A stretch of 64,000 nt of DNA, from the NCBI RefSeq assembly GCF_007126775.1, contig NZ_SLAP01000001.1, forward strand, positions 19,514 to 83,513. The letters are read 5' to 3'. Numbering within the stretch: the first letter of the stretch is position 1; each line of letters starts with the position of its first letter. Position numbers and translations under genes: made by a program. Positions 1-9,519 of the stretch are shown piece by piece. The notes under the pieces are model-generated. The model saw only the letters and a list, made by a program, of their open reading frames with translations. It had not been told where the DNA came from and ran no database searches. This DNA is from Cecembia sp. GTDB taxonomy: Bacteria > Bacteroidota > Bacteroidia > Cytophagales > Cyclobacteriaceae.

Positions 1-56
1 TCTGGATCTTCAACTGTGGCAAGGGCTTTTAGTACAACTTCTTTAGTAATCGACAT
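1..56 (-). CDS. Mrp/NBP35-type Fe-S carrier ATPase, N-terminus only (runs off window edge)
   Basis: Reverse strand from ATG at 54-56 reads MSITKEVVLKALATVEDP, resembling the start of MIP18/Mrp proteins; only 18 codons visible. Confidence 0.5.
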   Translation of the reverse strand, partial: MSITKEVVLKALATVEDP

Positions 57-228
57 ATTTTCTTTTTAATTACCCGCAAATTAGTTTACAAATGTGCTAA
101 TTTAAAAGACGGATGAAAACATTAAAGTATTAAAATATCAAACCTCTATTTTCATCAAATAGTTTCGTGAATAGTTTATCCTGTATTTGAAAGAATACTT
201 TTTATCTTTGGAATCTAAGGAATTCAAC

Positions 229-2166
229 ATGGCGATTAGCAGAGCTACCACGGACAAAGTAAAGGACCGGGCAGACATTGAAGAAATTGTAAGCGACTAT
301 TTACCCTTAAAGAAAAAAGGGCAAAATCTTTGGGCCTGTTGCCCATTTCACAACGAAAAATCACCTTCTTTTTCTGTTTCTCCGGCAAAACAAATATACA
401 AGTGCTTTGGCTGCGGAAAGGCGGGAGATCCTATCCAGTTTGTGATGGATATTGAGGGAATAGGATTCAATGAAGCCATCCGTCAGTTGGCAGGAAAGTA
501 TGGTATTGAGATTGAGGAGGATCAAAATGTGACGCCAGAGGACATACAAGCCTACAATGAAAGGGAAAGCTTATACATTGTCCTCAATTATGCCAAAGAT
601 TTTTTTGTGAACAACCTCCAAGTAGAGGAAGGAAAAACCATAGGTTTAAGTTATTTTAAGGAAAGAGGCTTTACTCAGGAAATCATAGAAAGATTTGAAT
701 TGGGATATGCCCTTGATGGTTGGGATTACCTCTTACAAGCCGCACAAGCATCCGGGCATTCTATCGAACTGCTGCTCAAAGCGGGACTAATTCTTCAGAA
801 AGAGGGAGATAGCACAAGATTTTATGACAGATTCAGAAGCAGGGTAACATTTACCATTCATAATCTTGGAGGTAAGCCGATTGGTTTTGGTGCCCGTTTG
901 CTTACCCAGGATAAAAAACAACCCAAATACATCAACTCCCCGGAGACAGAAGTCTATCATAAAAGTGACATCCTCTATGGTATTTTTCAGGCAAAAAAAT
1001 CAATAAGGGAAAAAGATAACTGCTACTTGGTTGAGGGGTATACCGATGTTATATCCCTCCATCTGGCAGGAATTGAAAATGTGGTAGCTTCCTCTGGAAC
1101 TTCGCTTACAGAAAACCAGATCAAGTTAATCAAAAGGTTTTCTGATAATATTACCGTCTTGTATGATGGGGATGCTGCAGGAATCCGTGCCTCCCTTAGA
1201 GGAATTGACATGATTCTTGAAGGTGGCCTGAATGTAAAAGCAGTGGTCTTTCCTGAGGGCGAAGATCCAGACAGCTACGCTAGAAAAGTGGGTGCTGCCG
1301 CTTTCAGTGAATACCTGCAGGATAAAGCCCAGGATTTCATTTCTTTCAAGATCGGACTTTTTGCCGAAGAAGCTGCAAAGGATCCCATCAAACAAGCGGA
1401 TCTGATCAAACAGGTAGTTTCCAGCATTTCCAAAATACCAGATCCTGTAATAAGGACTGTTTATATCAGACAGTCTGCCACATTGCTCGAGGTGGATGAA
1501 GAGATCATTCAAACAGAGATCAATAAAATCTTTCTCAAATCCCAAAAAGACCGGCAATTCAAAGAGCAAAGAGAAAGTACAGCAACTTTTGTTGAAGATC
1601 TTTTACCGGTAAAAGAGGAAGCGGTCTCCCACAAAATGCTTATTGCAATTCAGGAACGTGAAATGCTCAGACTTTTGGTCAACTATGGATTCGAGATGGT
1701 TTCTGAAGAACTTCATGTATGCCAATACCTATTGCAGGAAATAGAGGAACTGGAATTTCAAACCCCTTTGTATACGAAAATTTTAAATATTTATAAAAAT
1801 GCCCTCTTGGAAGGTGTACTTCCACAGCCAGAATATTTTTTACAAAATGACGATGCAGAAATAAAAAAAGAGGTGATTCATATGATCACAAGAAAATACG
1901 AACTGTCTACTTTATGGGAGAGTAGACATCAGATTTTTACCCATCATGAAGCAGATGATCTTGCCAAAACAGTATATGACAGCATTTTACACCTGAAGAA
2001 AAAAGTCATAAAGAATATGCTTGAAGAAGCCAAAACAAAAATCAAAGAGGCGGAAAGTGAAAAAGCAGATGAGGCGATTATCAATGAGCGTTTGTCTGTT
2101 TATATGGAACTAAAGAAATACCAAGTGGAGATCGATAGACAACTGGGGATTGTTATTAGTTTTTAA
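229..2166 (+). CDS. dnaG: DNA primase DnaG
   Basis: CHC2 zinc finger (CPFHNEKSPSFSVSPAKQIYKCFGCGKAGDPIQFVM) and TOPRIM (LVEGYTDVISLHLAGIENVVASSGTSLT, YDGDAAG). ORF opens at 187 but MAISRATTDKVKDRADIEEIV at 229 is the likely start. Confidence 0.97.
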   Translation: MAISRATTDKVKDRADIEEIVSDYLPLKKKGQNLWACCPFHNEKSPSFSVSPAKQIYKCFGCGKAGDPIQFVMDIEGIGFNEAIRQLAGKYGIEIEEDQNVTPEDIQAYNERESLYIVLNYAKDFFVNNLQVEEGKTIGLSYFKERGFTQEIIERFELGYALDGWDYLLQAAQASGHSIELLLKAGLILQKEGDSTRFYDRFRSRVTFTIHNLGGKPIGFGARLLTQDKKQPKYINSPETEVYHKSDILYGIFQAKKSIREKDNCYLVEGYTDVISLHLAGIENVVASSGTSLTENQIKLIKRFSDNITVLYDGDAAGIRASLRGIDMILEGGLNVKAVVFPEGEDPDSYARKVGAAAFSEYLQDKAQDFISFKIGLFAEEAAKDPIKQADLIKQVVSSISKIPDPVIRTVYIRQSATLLEVDEEIIQTEINKIFLKSQKDRQFKEQRESTATFVEDLLPVKEEAVSHKMLIAIQEREMLRLLVNYGFEMVSEELHVCQYLLQEIEELEFQTPLYTKILNIYKNALLEGVLPQPEYFLQNDDAEIKKEVIHMITRKYELSTLWESRHQIFTHHEADDLAKTVYDSILHLKKKVIKNMLEEAKTKIKEAESEKADEAIINERLSVYMELKKYQVEIDRQLGIVISF

Positions 2167-2248
2167 CCAAACTTTCGTTGGTATTTAGCGGTTAAACTCA
2201 AGAAAGGTGATAATTTTACATCGATAAAACCCAAGTATTGAAAATATA

Positions 2249-3466
2249 ATGTCAAAAGAATTTAAGCTTGATCCAATAGAGGATGCTATAGAAGCGATAA
2301 AAAATGGAGAAGTGATCGTTGTTGTAGATGATGAGGACAGGGAAAATGAAGGTGATTTTGTGTGTGCTGCAGAAAAAGTTACTCCTGAGATTATCAATTT
2401 TATGGCAACCCACGGTAGGGGACTGATCTGTGCACCTTTAATTGAGGATCGTTGCGAGCAATTGGGTTTGGAATTAATGGTCGGTCATAATACCGCAGCT
2501 TACGAAACTCCTTTCACAGTTTCAGTAGATCTCATTGGTCATGGATGTACTACAGGTATTTCTGCCAGTGATCGGGCAAAGACCATCAGGGCCCTTGTGG
2601 ATGACAGTATCCATCCGGATGAACTAGGTAAGCCTGGACATATTTTCCCGTTAAAAGCCAAGAGAGGAGGAGTACTGAGAAGAGCTGGACATACAGAGGC
2701 AGCCATAGATTTTTCCAGACTGGCAGGCCTATCACCTGCAGGTGTATTGGTTGAGATCATGAACGAAGATGGAACAATGGCCAGGCTTCCTGACCTTGTC
2801 AAAGTAGCAGAAAGATTTCGGCTGAAATTGGTTTCCATCAAAGATTTAATAGCTTACCGTTTAAAAAATGAATCTCTGATTAAAAGGGAAATAGGAGTCG
2901 AAATGCCTACTGTTTGGGGAAATTTTGATTTGATAGCCTTCAGGCAGACGAATACAAATGAACTTCATTTGGCCCTAATCAAAGGTTCCTGGGAAGCAGA
3001 TGAACCTGTTTTGGTAAGGGTTCATTCTTCTTGCATAACAGGCGATATATTCGGTTCTTGTAGGTGTGATTGTGGCCCCCAATTGCATAAGGCCATGGAA
3101 ATCGTAGAACATGGAGGCAAAGGAGTGGTTCTTTATATGAATCAGGAAGGAAGGGGAATAGGTTTGATCAATAAACTCAAAGCATACAAACTTCAGGAAC
3201 AGGGTATGGATACGGTTCAGGCGAATCTGGCCTTGGGTCTCCCTATGGATAAAAGAGATTATGGGGTAGGAGCCCAAATTTTGAGGGACCTGGGTGTAAG
3301 TAAAATCAGATTGATTTCCAATAACCCCACCAAGCGTGTTGGACTTTTAGGCTATGGGCTGGAAATCGTTGAGCAAATCCCTATAGAGATTTCGCCAAAT
3401 CCGCATAATGAAAAGTACCTCATGACCAAAAGGGATAAGATGGGTCACGATATTTTAAAGAAGTAA
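2249..3466 (+). CDS. ribBA: Bifunctional 3,4-dihydroxy-2-butanone-4-phosphate synthase / GTP cyclohydrolase II
   Basis: RibB motif [16 protein letters not shown]; RibA motif [21 protein letters not shown] and NQEGRGIGL. Confidence 0.96.
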   Translation: MSKEFKLDPIEDAIEAIKNGEVIVVVDDEDRENEGDFVCAAEKVTPEIINFMATHGRGLICAPLIEDRCEQLGLELMVGHNTAAYETPFTVSVDLIGHGCTTGISASDRAKTIRALVDDSIHPDELGKPGHIFPLKAKRGGVLRRAGHTEAAIDFSRLAGLSPAGVLVEIMNEDGTMARLPDLVKVAERFRLKLVSIKDLIAYRLKNESLIKREIGVEMPTVWGNFDLIAFRQTNTNELHLALIKGSWEADEPVLVRVHSSCITGDIFGSCRCDCGPQLHKAMEIVEHGGKGVVLYMNQEGRGIGLINKLKAYKLQEQGMDTVQANLALGLPMDKRDYGVGAQILRDLGVSKIRLISNNPTKRVGLLGYGLEIVEQIPIEISPNPHNEKYLMTKRDKMGHDILKK

Positions 3467-3572
3467 ACAATCAAATACAATTAATTGGAGTTCTTCTGCA
3501 AGAATATTTGGAACAAATCAACCAAATTATAAAAAAATTCGTTATCATGTGTAAGGATGAAGACTAACGATT

Positions 3573-4211
3573 TTGATTATGAGAGCCCTATTTAGCATAT
3601 TAATATTTACCTTCTTTCTTGGAAATGTAAATGGCCAGGGAAGTCAGTTTCCCTCTCAGGTTTGGCACAAAGGCCAAATTGTTGCAGAAAATGGTCAGGT
3701 CCATCAAGGCTTGGTGAAATATGACCTGGAGAATAATGTGGTTCAATTTCAGGATGTGGGCATCAAGACTTTTGGGGCTTCCAATGTGAGACAATTTGAA
3801 ATATTCGACGAAGTTTATGGAGGTATAAGGACATTTTATACCCTACCTTACTCCACTACAGGCGACTATGAAACGCCCATGTTTTTTGAAATTCTGACCG
3901 AAGGCAACGAAATTGTACTTTTATGCAGAGAACAAATTGTAATTGATAACAGAGGGATGGGCATGGGTGCAATGGGAATGAATCCCTTATGGGGACCGCC
4001 GATGGGAGGAGGAGCATATAAATTAGCTTTTAATTATTATTTTATCAAAGACGGAAGATTGCAGCGGTATTCTCTCAAAAAAAGAGAACTTTTGGACATA
4101 TTGGGTGATAGATCTGATGAAATTCAATTGTTCATGAGAAAGAACAGGCTTTCGCATGATAAAAGAGGAGATTTACTTAGAATAACAGCATATTATAATC
4201 AAATAAAGTAA
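3573..4211 (+). CDS. Secreted hypothetical protein with Met/Gly-rich segment
   Basis: ORF with signal peptide (MRALFSILIFTFFLGNVNGQ); internal RGMGMGAMGMNPLWGPPMGGGAY; no family recognised. Confidence 0.75.
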   Translation: MIMRALFSILIFTFFLGNVNGQGSQFPSQVWHKGQIVAENGQVHQGLVKYDLENNVVQFQDVGIKTFGASNVRQFEIFDEVYGGIRTFYTLPYSTTGDYETPMFFEILTEGNEIVLLCREQIVIDNRGMGMGAMGMNPLWGPPMGGGAYKLAFNYYFIKDGRLQRYSLKKRELLDILGDRSDEIQLFMRKNRLSHDKRGDLLRITAYYNQIK

Positions 4212-4216
4212 TTTTT

Positions 4217-4999
4217 ATGTCAGATAAACCATTGATTTTGGTTTCAAACGATGATGGGATTACATCAAAAGGCATCAGGGTATTGGTCAACGTTATGAAA
4301 AAACTGGGAGATGTAGTTGTAGTAGCTCCCGATAGCCCTCAGTCAGGAATGGGGCATGCCATCACCATAGGAGAAACACTTCGTCTTTATGAAGAAGATA
4401 TTTTTGAAGATGTAAAGGCGTACAAGTCCAGTGGCACACCGGCAGACTGTGTGAAACTTGCCAAACATTATGTCCTCAAAGACCGGAAACCAGATTTAAT
4501 TGTTTCCGGAATCAACCATGGGAGCAATACCTCTATATCAGTACTTTATTCCGGGACAATGTCTGCAGCCATAGAAGGTGCCTTGGAAGGTTATCCTTCT
4601 ATAGGATTCAGCCTTTGCGATTATTCTTCAAAAGCAGATTTCAGTCATACGGAAGATTATGTTTATAAGATTGCCAAACAGGTTTTGGACAATGGGATGG
4701 CAAAAGGAGTTGCTTTAAATGTCAACTTTCCCCCCAAAAGAAATGAGTCCATCAGAGGTGTTAAAGTTTGCAGGCAGGCACATGCCAAATGGCAGGAAGA
4801 ATTTTCTGAGCGCTTTGATCCCAACGGTAGAAAATATTTTTGGATGGCCGGTAATTTTGTGAATTTTGATAAAGGTGAAGACAATGACGAATGGGCAATA
4901 GCCAACAATTTTGTCTCGATCGTTCCTTGTCAATATGACTTAACAGCCCATCACGCGATCAATCAAATCAATGAGGAATGGGATTGGAATGACCTTTAA
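4217..4999 (+). CDS. surE: 5'/3'-nucleotidase SurE
   Basis: ILVSNDDGITSKGI, VVVAPDSPQSGMGHAIT, SGINHGSNTSISVLYSGTMSAAIEG. Confidence 0.97.
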   Translation: MSDKPLILVSNDDGITSKGIRVLVNVMKKLGDVVVVAPDSPQSGMGHAITIGETLRLYEEDIFEDVKAYKSSGTPADCVKLAKHYVLKDRKPDLIVSGINHGSNTSISVLYSGTMSAAIEGALEGYPSIGFSLCDYSSKADFSHTEDYVYKIAKQVLDNGMAKGVALNVNFPPKRNESIRGVKVCRQAHAKWQEEFSERFDPNGRKYFWMAGNFVNFDKGEDNDEWAIANNFVSIVPCQYDLTAHHAINQINEEWDWNDL

Positions 5000-5014
5000 A
5001 AATTGACTTATTTT

Positions 5015-5038
5015 AAGGCAGGTTGGATGACCTGCCTT
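5015..5038 (+). terminator. Hairpin terminator after surE
   Basis: aaggcaggt-tggatg-acctgcctt followed by tcttctt. Confidence 0.65.
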
Positions 5039-5243
5039 TCTTCTTAAAAGAAATATTTATAGAAAAATTTGAATTTTTTTTTAGTTTTTGATTAGATTTA
5101 TGACGCCATAATTATTGTGTAATCCTGTGATATACAGTAATTTACTTATTTCCATGAGGAAAAACATTTATTTGTTTTTGTTCTACTTTATTTTGTATTG
5201 CTATCTCAGAATTTGAGTTTAGTAAAATAGATTTTCGTTTGAT

Positions 5244-7220
5244 ATGCGCAAAGTTTTATTTTTAATGATAGTGCTTCAACTTTTTAATTTTGACTTGAAG
5301 GGTCAAATTGAAAATGAATTGGATAGTTTAATGATTTATTTGGAAGATGTAGAACCAAAAGAAAGGGGATTGGTCCTTAACAGATTTTCATTTTTACTGA
5401 GGGAAAAGAACATCACTCAAGCCTTTGAATTTGCCAATGAAGCTGAAAAAATCGGGATAGCCATCAATGACTCTTTAATTATGGCCCATGCCAAGGAAAA
5501 TCTGGGATGGATCTATTACAGGTCAGGTGTTTGGGATAAGGCATTTAGGTACTCAAGAGACGCATATACCATCAGCTATCAGATCAAAGATAATAAGGGA
5601 TTGGCCATGGCCATGAATAATTTGGGTGTAATTTATTACAAACAAAAAAATTATGAGGAAGCTATCAAGAAATTTAAGGGAGCTTATTCCATAGGGCTTC
5701 AACTTGAGGATCCTTTCATCATGGTCAGAAGTCTTAATAATGCAGCCATAAATTTCTTATCAGCCGTAGAACCCGATTCCGCATACTACTATGCCTACAA
5801 AGCACTTAAAATAAATAATGAATTCAATACAATCTACTTTAATAGTTTCACGTATCGGGTAATCGGCGATATTCAGCTAGCCAAAAATCAATATGAAGAA
5901 GCCATTGATACGTATAATTTCGCCCAACACACGGCAACTCACCACATGCTGGAGTCTTTTGAAGCATCTATTCTCCAAAGAATGGGAAATGCATATAGGC
6001 TTTCGGGTAACTTAGGAAAAAGCATAGAATTGTTGGAAAAAGGGAAAGATATCGCATTGGAAAAAAACTTTCAGGATGAGTTGATTTATTTTTATAAGTA
6101 CTTGGCTATGGCATATGAACAAGTCGGTAAATTAGACCTCGCCTACTTCAATCAAATGGCCTATAACAGGTTAAGTGAAATACTTGAAGAGCGTATCAAC
6201 AAAGATAGACTTGCCTTGGTGTCAGCTACATTTGAAGTTGAAAAAAACGATGCGGAAATCCGTTACTTAAGAGCAGAAAATGATTACCAGGAATTGCAAC
6301 TGAAAAACTTTAAAACATACAATTTCTTATTTACAATTGGTACTATATTTTTAGCAGTACTGTTCGTCTGGCTATGGTCCATGCATAAAAAAACAAAAGC
6401 CATCAATATTGAGCTTTATATGAATCAGGTAAAAATAGAGGAACAAAAGGCTGAGCTGGAAAAGCACTCTAAAAACCTGAATGAGTCTAACCGACTAAAG
6501 GACAGGTTGTTTTCAATATTGGGACATGATCTCAAGACGCCTGTTTCCCAGCTTCAAGGCGTTTTGGGCTTGCTTCATGATAATAACCTGAGTAAAGAAG
6601 AGTTTTATGAACTTACAGCCACGCTTAAAAGAAATGTTGATGGGCTTTTTGTCACTTTGGATAATATCCTGAGTTGGTCAAGGGCTCAAATGGAAGGTTT
6701 CAAAGTTCAATTAAGACCAACTGATAGTCTTCAGATTATCAGGGAATGTATAGAACTACTCCAACAGCATGCTGAGGGAAAAGGGATTACTTTCCACATT
6801 GATGTGAACCAGGAAATAAAGCTTTGGGTTGATACGGATCTGCTGCAAATCATTCTAAGGAACCTGATCGGAAATGCAGTCAAATATTCCAGAAAGAATT
6901 CAGAAATTAAAATTGAAGCCAGCGAAGAAGGAGATTTTGTAAAGTTATCCATCTCTGATCAAGGAATAGGAATTTCAAAGGAAAAGCTTGAACAAATCAA
7001 AAATCAGAAATTCTCTCTTTTGGATTCAAGTACTGGAACTGACAATGAAAGGGGAACAGGCCTGGGTATCAATCTTTGTAAAGAATTTACACGCCTGATG
7101 GGAGGAGCAATTGAGTTTGAAAGTAAACGTAATGTGGGCACAAAGGTATCCCTTAAATTTAGGCGTGTTAGGGTTTTATCAAATTCACAAAATTCTCCTC
7201 AACAAAAACATTTGGTTTAA
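5244..7220 (+). CDS. TPR-repeat sensor histidine kinase
   Basis: N-terminal TPR region, one TM helix, then HisKA (FSILGHDLKTPVSQLQG) and HATPase (NLIGNAVKYSRKN, SDQGIGIS, GTGLGINLCKEF). Confidence 0.93.
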   Translation: MRKVLFLMIVLQLFNFDLKGQIENELDSLMIYLEDVEPKERGLVLNRFSFLLREKNITQAFEFANEAEKIGIAINDSLIMAHAKENLGWIYYRSGVWDKAFRYSRDAYTISYQIKDNKGLAMAMNNLGVIYYKQKNYEEAIKKFKGAYSIGLQLEDPFIMVRSLNNAAINFLSAVEPDSAYYYAYKALKINNEFNTIYFNSFTYRVIGDIQLAKNQYEEAIDTYNFAQHTATHHMLESFEASILQRMGNAYRLSGNLGKSIELLEKGKDIALEKNFQDELIYFYKYLAMAYEQVGKLDLAYFNQMAYNRLSEILEERINKDRLALVSATFEVEKNDAEIRYLRAENDYQELQLKNFKTYNFLFTIGTIFLAVLFVWLWSMHKKTKAINIELYMNQVKIEEQKAELEKHSKNLNESNRLKDRLFSILGHDLKTPVSQLQGVLGLLHDNNLSKEEFYELTATLKRNVDGLFVTLDNILSWSRAQMEGFKVQLRPTDSLQIIRECIELLQQHAEGKGITFHIDVNQEIKLWVDTDLLQIILRNLIGNAVKYSRKNSEIKIEASEEGDFVKLSISDQGIGISKEKLEQIKNQKFSLLDSSTGTDNERGTGLGINLCKEFTRLMGGAIEFESKRNVGTKVSLKFRRVRVLSNSQNSPQQKHLV

Positions 7221-8046
7221 ATTCCATGCGCTCAATGATTTTCAAGTCTACCAAATTATGGAATACATTCGCTAATTCTTCTTCTCCCATGGAGCTGTCT
7301 TCTGCCCAAAAAGTATCTTTCAGCCATGATTTCAGATCCTCGGGTTTTTGTGCGTAAAAAGTAGCCATCTCCTCTAAAATACCTTCTGTTCTTTTGATTA
7401 TTCCTGCTTTTTGATAGACTTTATCCCTTAGCTCTGGTAAGACTTTCGCATATTTTTCCATCGCCTTTTTGGAAGCCACAATCACAAAGCACGGCCAGGG
7501 TGTTGGTATTTCATCGATTCTTTTGAAGAGACCTGCATCTACCAATGGTTTGGTGGTAAATTTTTCCCATAAAAAAAGTTTGGGTCCGGAAGACTCAAAT
7601 GATTTTTTTGCCCCTTCCAAATCACCTATTTCTTCAAAAATAAGTGAGGATAAATCCCAATTTTCCCTTTTGGCCAATAGGTAAGCCATTAGATGTGAGC
7701 CAGAACCAAACCTACTGATCAAGAATGGAACATTTTGAAGAGAATTCAGCTTGGTTTCCATGCACTTTCCAGATAAATGAACCCCCCATATTAAGGGGCT
7801 TTTAACATACCAGCCAATGATTCTACCCGGATTCCCCTCAACCTTATCTTTGATAAAGCTTTCGGTAAGTGTAATAGCCAAATCTGTCTCTTCTTCCCGG
7901 ATAGCTTTGTTCATGGCACCAGAACCTTTGGATTCATTTTTCCATACCAGTTCAATACCAGCAGACAAAAACGGCTGTTCCGCAATCACTTTAAGCCAGG
8001 GAAAATTGAAATGCTCAGGTACTCCTGTAATGATTAATTGTTCCAT
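7168..8046 (-). CDS. Leaderless type 2 periplasmic-binding-fold protein (putative)
   Basis: PBP2-like pattern (TDLAITLTESFIKD; FLISRFGSGSHLMAYLLAKRENWD) but no signal peptide; ends convergently inside the histidine kinase gene. Confidence 0.6.
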   Translation of the reverse strand: MEQLIITGVPEHFNFPWLKVIAEQPFLSAGIELVWKNESKGSGAMNKAIREEETDLAITLTESFIKDKVEGNPGRIIGWYVKSPLIWGVHLSGKCMETKLNSLQNVPFLISRFGSGSHLMAYLLAKRENWDLSSLIFEEIGDLEGAKKSFESSGPKLFLWEKFTTKPLVDAGLFKRIDEIPTPWPCFVIVASKKAMEKYAKVLPELRDKVYQKAGIIKRTEGILEEMATFYAQKPEDLKSWLKDTFWAEDSSMGEEELANVFHNLVDLKIIERMEFKPNVFVEENFVNLIKP

Positions 8047-8168
8047 TTTTTAAATGATTGGGGTAGTGTCAAATTATTTTGTGAGCAATTATGCTACAAA
8101 ATTCGCGCATTCTGATTGATAGAATTTCAATTTTCAGCAAACTATTTTCAAAAACTTTTTATACTTAA

Positions 8169-9503
8169 TCAGCCGTCATGAGTGGCAGCACGGTTGGTTA
8201 TAAATAAATTACAAAATCCAGCAATTATCAAGGAAGTTCCGGCGAGGACCATCGTAAATACCACTTCTTCCCCAAATAGCAATTTATACATAAAATTTAT
8301 TCCTCCTAAAGAGGCGACAATTTGAGGAATGACGATGAACATATTGAAAATCCCCATATATACACCCATCTGTTTTGGGTTCACTGCACTTGAAAGCATG
8401 GCATAAGGCATGGATAGGATACTGGCCCAAGCTATGCCAACCAAAGCAAAGCATATATGGAGCATCCAAGGCTCAGTGATGAAATAAATGAGGATAAAAC
8501 CAAAGCCTCCAGCAAATAAACTCAACATATGCACTAATTTCCTGTTGATTTTCACTTTTGAAGTAATGAAGGCCAGGATCAAGGCAAAAAACATGGAAAC
8601 CAATCCGTAAGTACCCAGGTAATTTCCCACACTGTCTGCCGCATTGTTGTATGCTACAGAAGTGGTATCAGTGGCTTTAAAAATATGCTCCGTAATGGCA
8701 GGTGTGGCAAAGCTCCACATGGTAAAAAAGGCAAACCAGGAAAAAAATTGCACTAGCCCGAGTTTTTTCATAACCTCTGGCATACTGGCTATGTTTTTAA
8801 ATATTTCTTTAACTCCTGTGAAAAAGCCTTTGCTTGCTTCTTTTTCTTTTTTGAAAGCTTCCAAGTCTGCGGGTGGATATTCTTCTGTGGTAAGAATGGT
8901 ATATAAGATAGAAGAAAAGAGTACCAACGCACCGATGGCAAAGGCAAATTTAACAGAATCGGGTACCACTCCAGGATCGGCAGTATTGGGGATTCCAATT
9001 TGTGTCATGAACCAGGGCAGGTTACTGGCTATCCACGTACCTATGCCAATAATGAGGGTTTGTACTACAAAGCCATAAGAACGTTGTGAGTCTGGAAGTT
9101 TGTCTGCTACAAGCGCCCTGAAAGGCTCCATACTGATATTTATTGATGCATCCAATACCCAAAGCGAACCTGCGGCGATCCACAGGGCACTGCTGTAAGG
9201 CGCAAAAAACAGGGCGATAGTAGAAAGAATTGCTCCTATCAGAAAAAAAGGTCTTCTTCTCCCAAACTTGGGATGCCATGTACGGTCAGATAAATATCCT
9301 ACGATAGGTTGTACTATAAGCCCTGTCAAAGGGGCAGCAATCCATAAAATCGGGATGGCATCTTTTTCAGCTCCCAAAGTTTGGAAAATTCTGGACATGA
9401 ATCCACCTTGTAAGGCAAAACCAAACTGTATACCCAGGAACCCGAAACTCATGTTCCAAATCTGCCAAAAACTAAGTCTCGGTTTCTTGCTTGCTACTTG
9501 CAT
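8169..9503 (-). CDS. MFS sugar (maltose/SLC45-like) transporter
   Basis: Polytopic; PIVGYLSDRTWHPKFGRRRPFFLIGA typical of the MFS signature; next to a GH31 gene. Confidence 0.85.
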   Translation of the reverse strand: MQVASKKPRLSFWQIWNMSFGFLGIQFGFALQGGFMSRIFQTLGAEKDAIPILWIAAPLTGLIVQPIVGYLSDRTWHPKFGRRRPFFLIGAILSTIALFFAPYSSALWIAAGSLWVLDASINISMEPFRALVADKLPDSQRSYGFVVQTLIIGIGTWIASNLPWFMTQIGIPNTADPGVVPDSVKFAFAIGALVLFSSILYTILTTEEYPPADLEAFKKEKEASKGFFTGVKEIFKNIASMPEVMKKLGLVQFFSWFAFFTMWSFATPAITEHIFKATDTTSVAYNNAADSVGNYLGTYGLVSMFFALILAFITSKVKINRKLVHMLSLFAGGFGFILIYFITEPWMLHICFALVGIAWASILSMPYAMLSSAVNPKQMGVYMGIFNMFIVIPQIVASLGGINFMYKLLFGEEVVFTMVLAGTSLIIAGFCNLFITNRAATHDG

Positions 9504-9519
9504 TGTCTAATTAAAACGG

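Noticed and set aside
1126-1569. 147-aa antisense ORF inside dnaG
   Set aside because: Antisense to a strongly supported gene, no recognisable motif; treated as a coding shadow.
5039-5243. AT-rich gap upstream of the histidine kinase as an ncRNA gene
   Set aside because: Only scattered A/T runs; no closing helix or terminator beyond that of surE.
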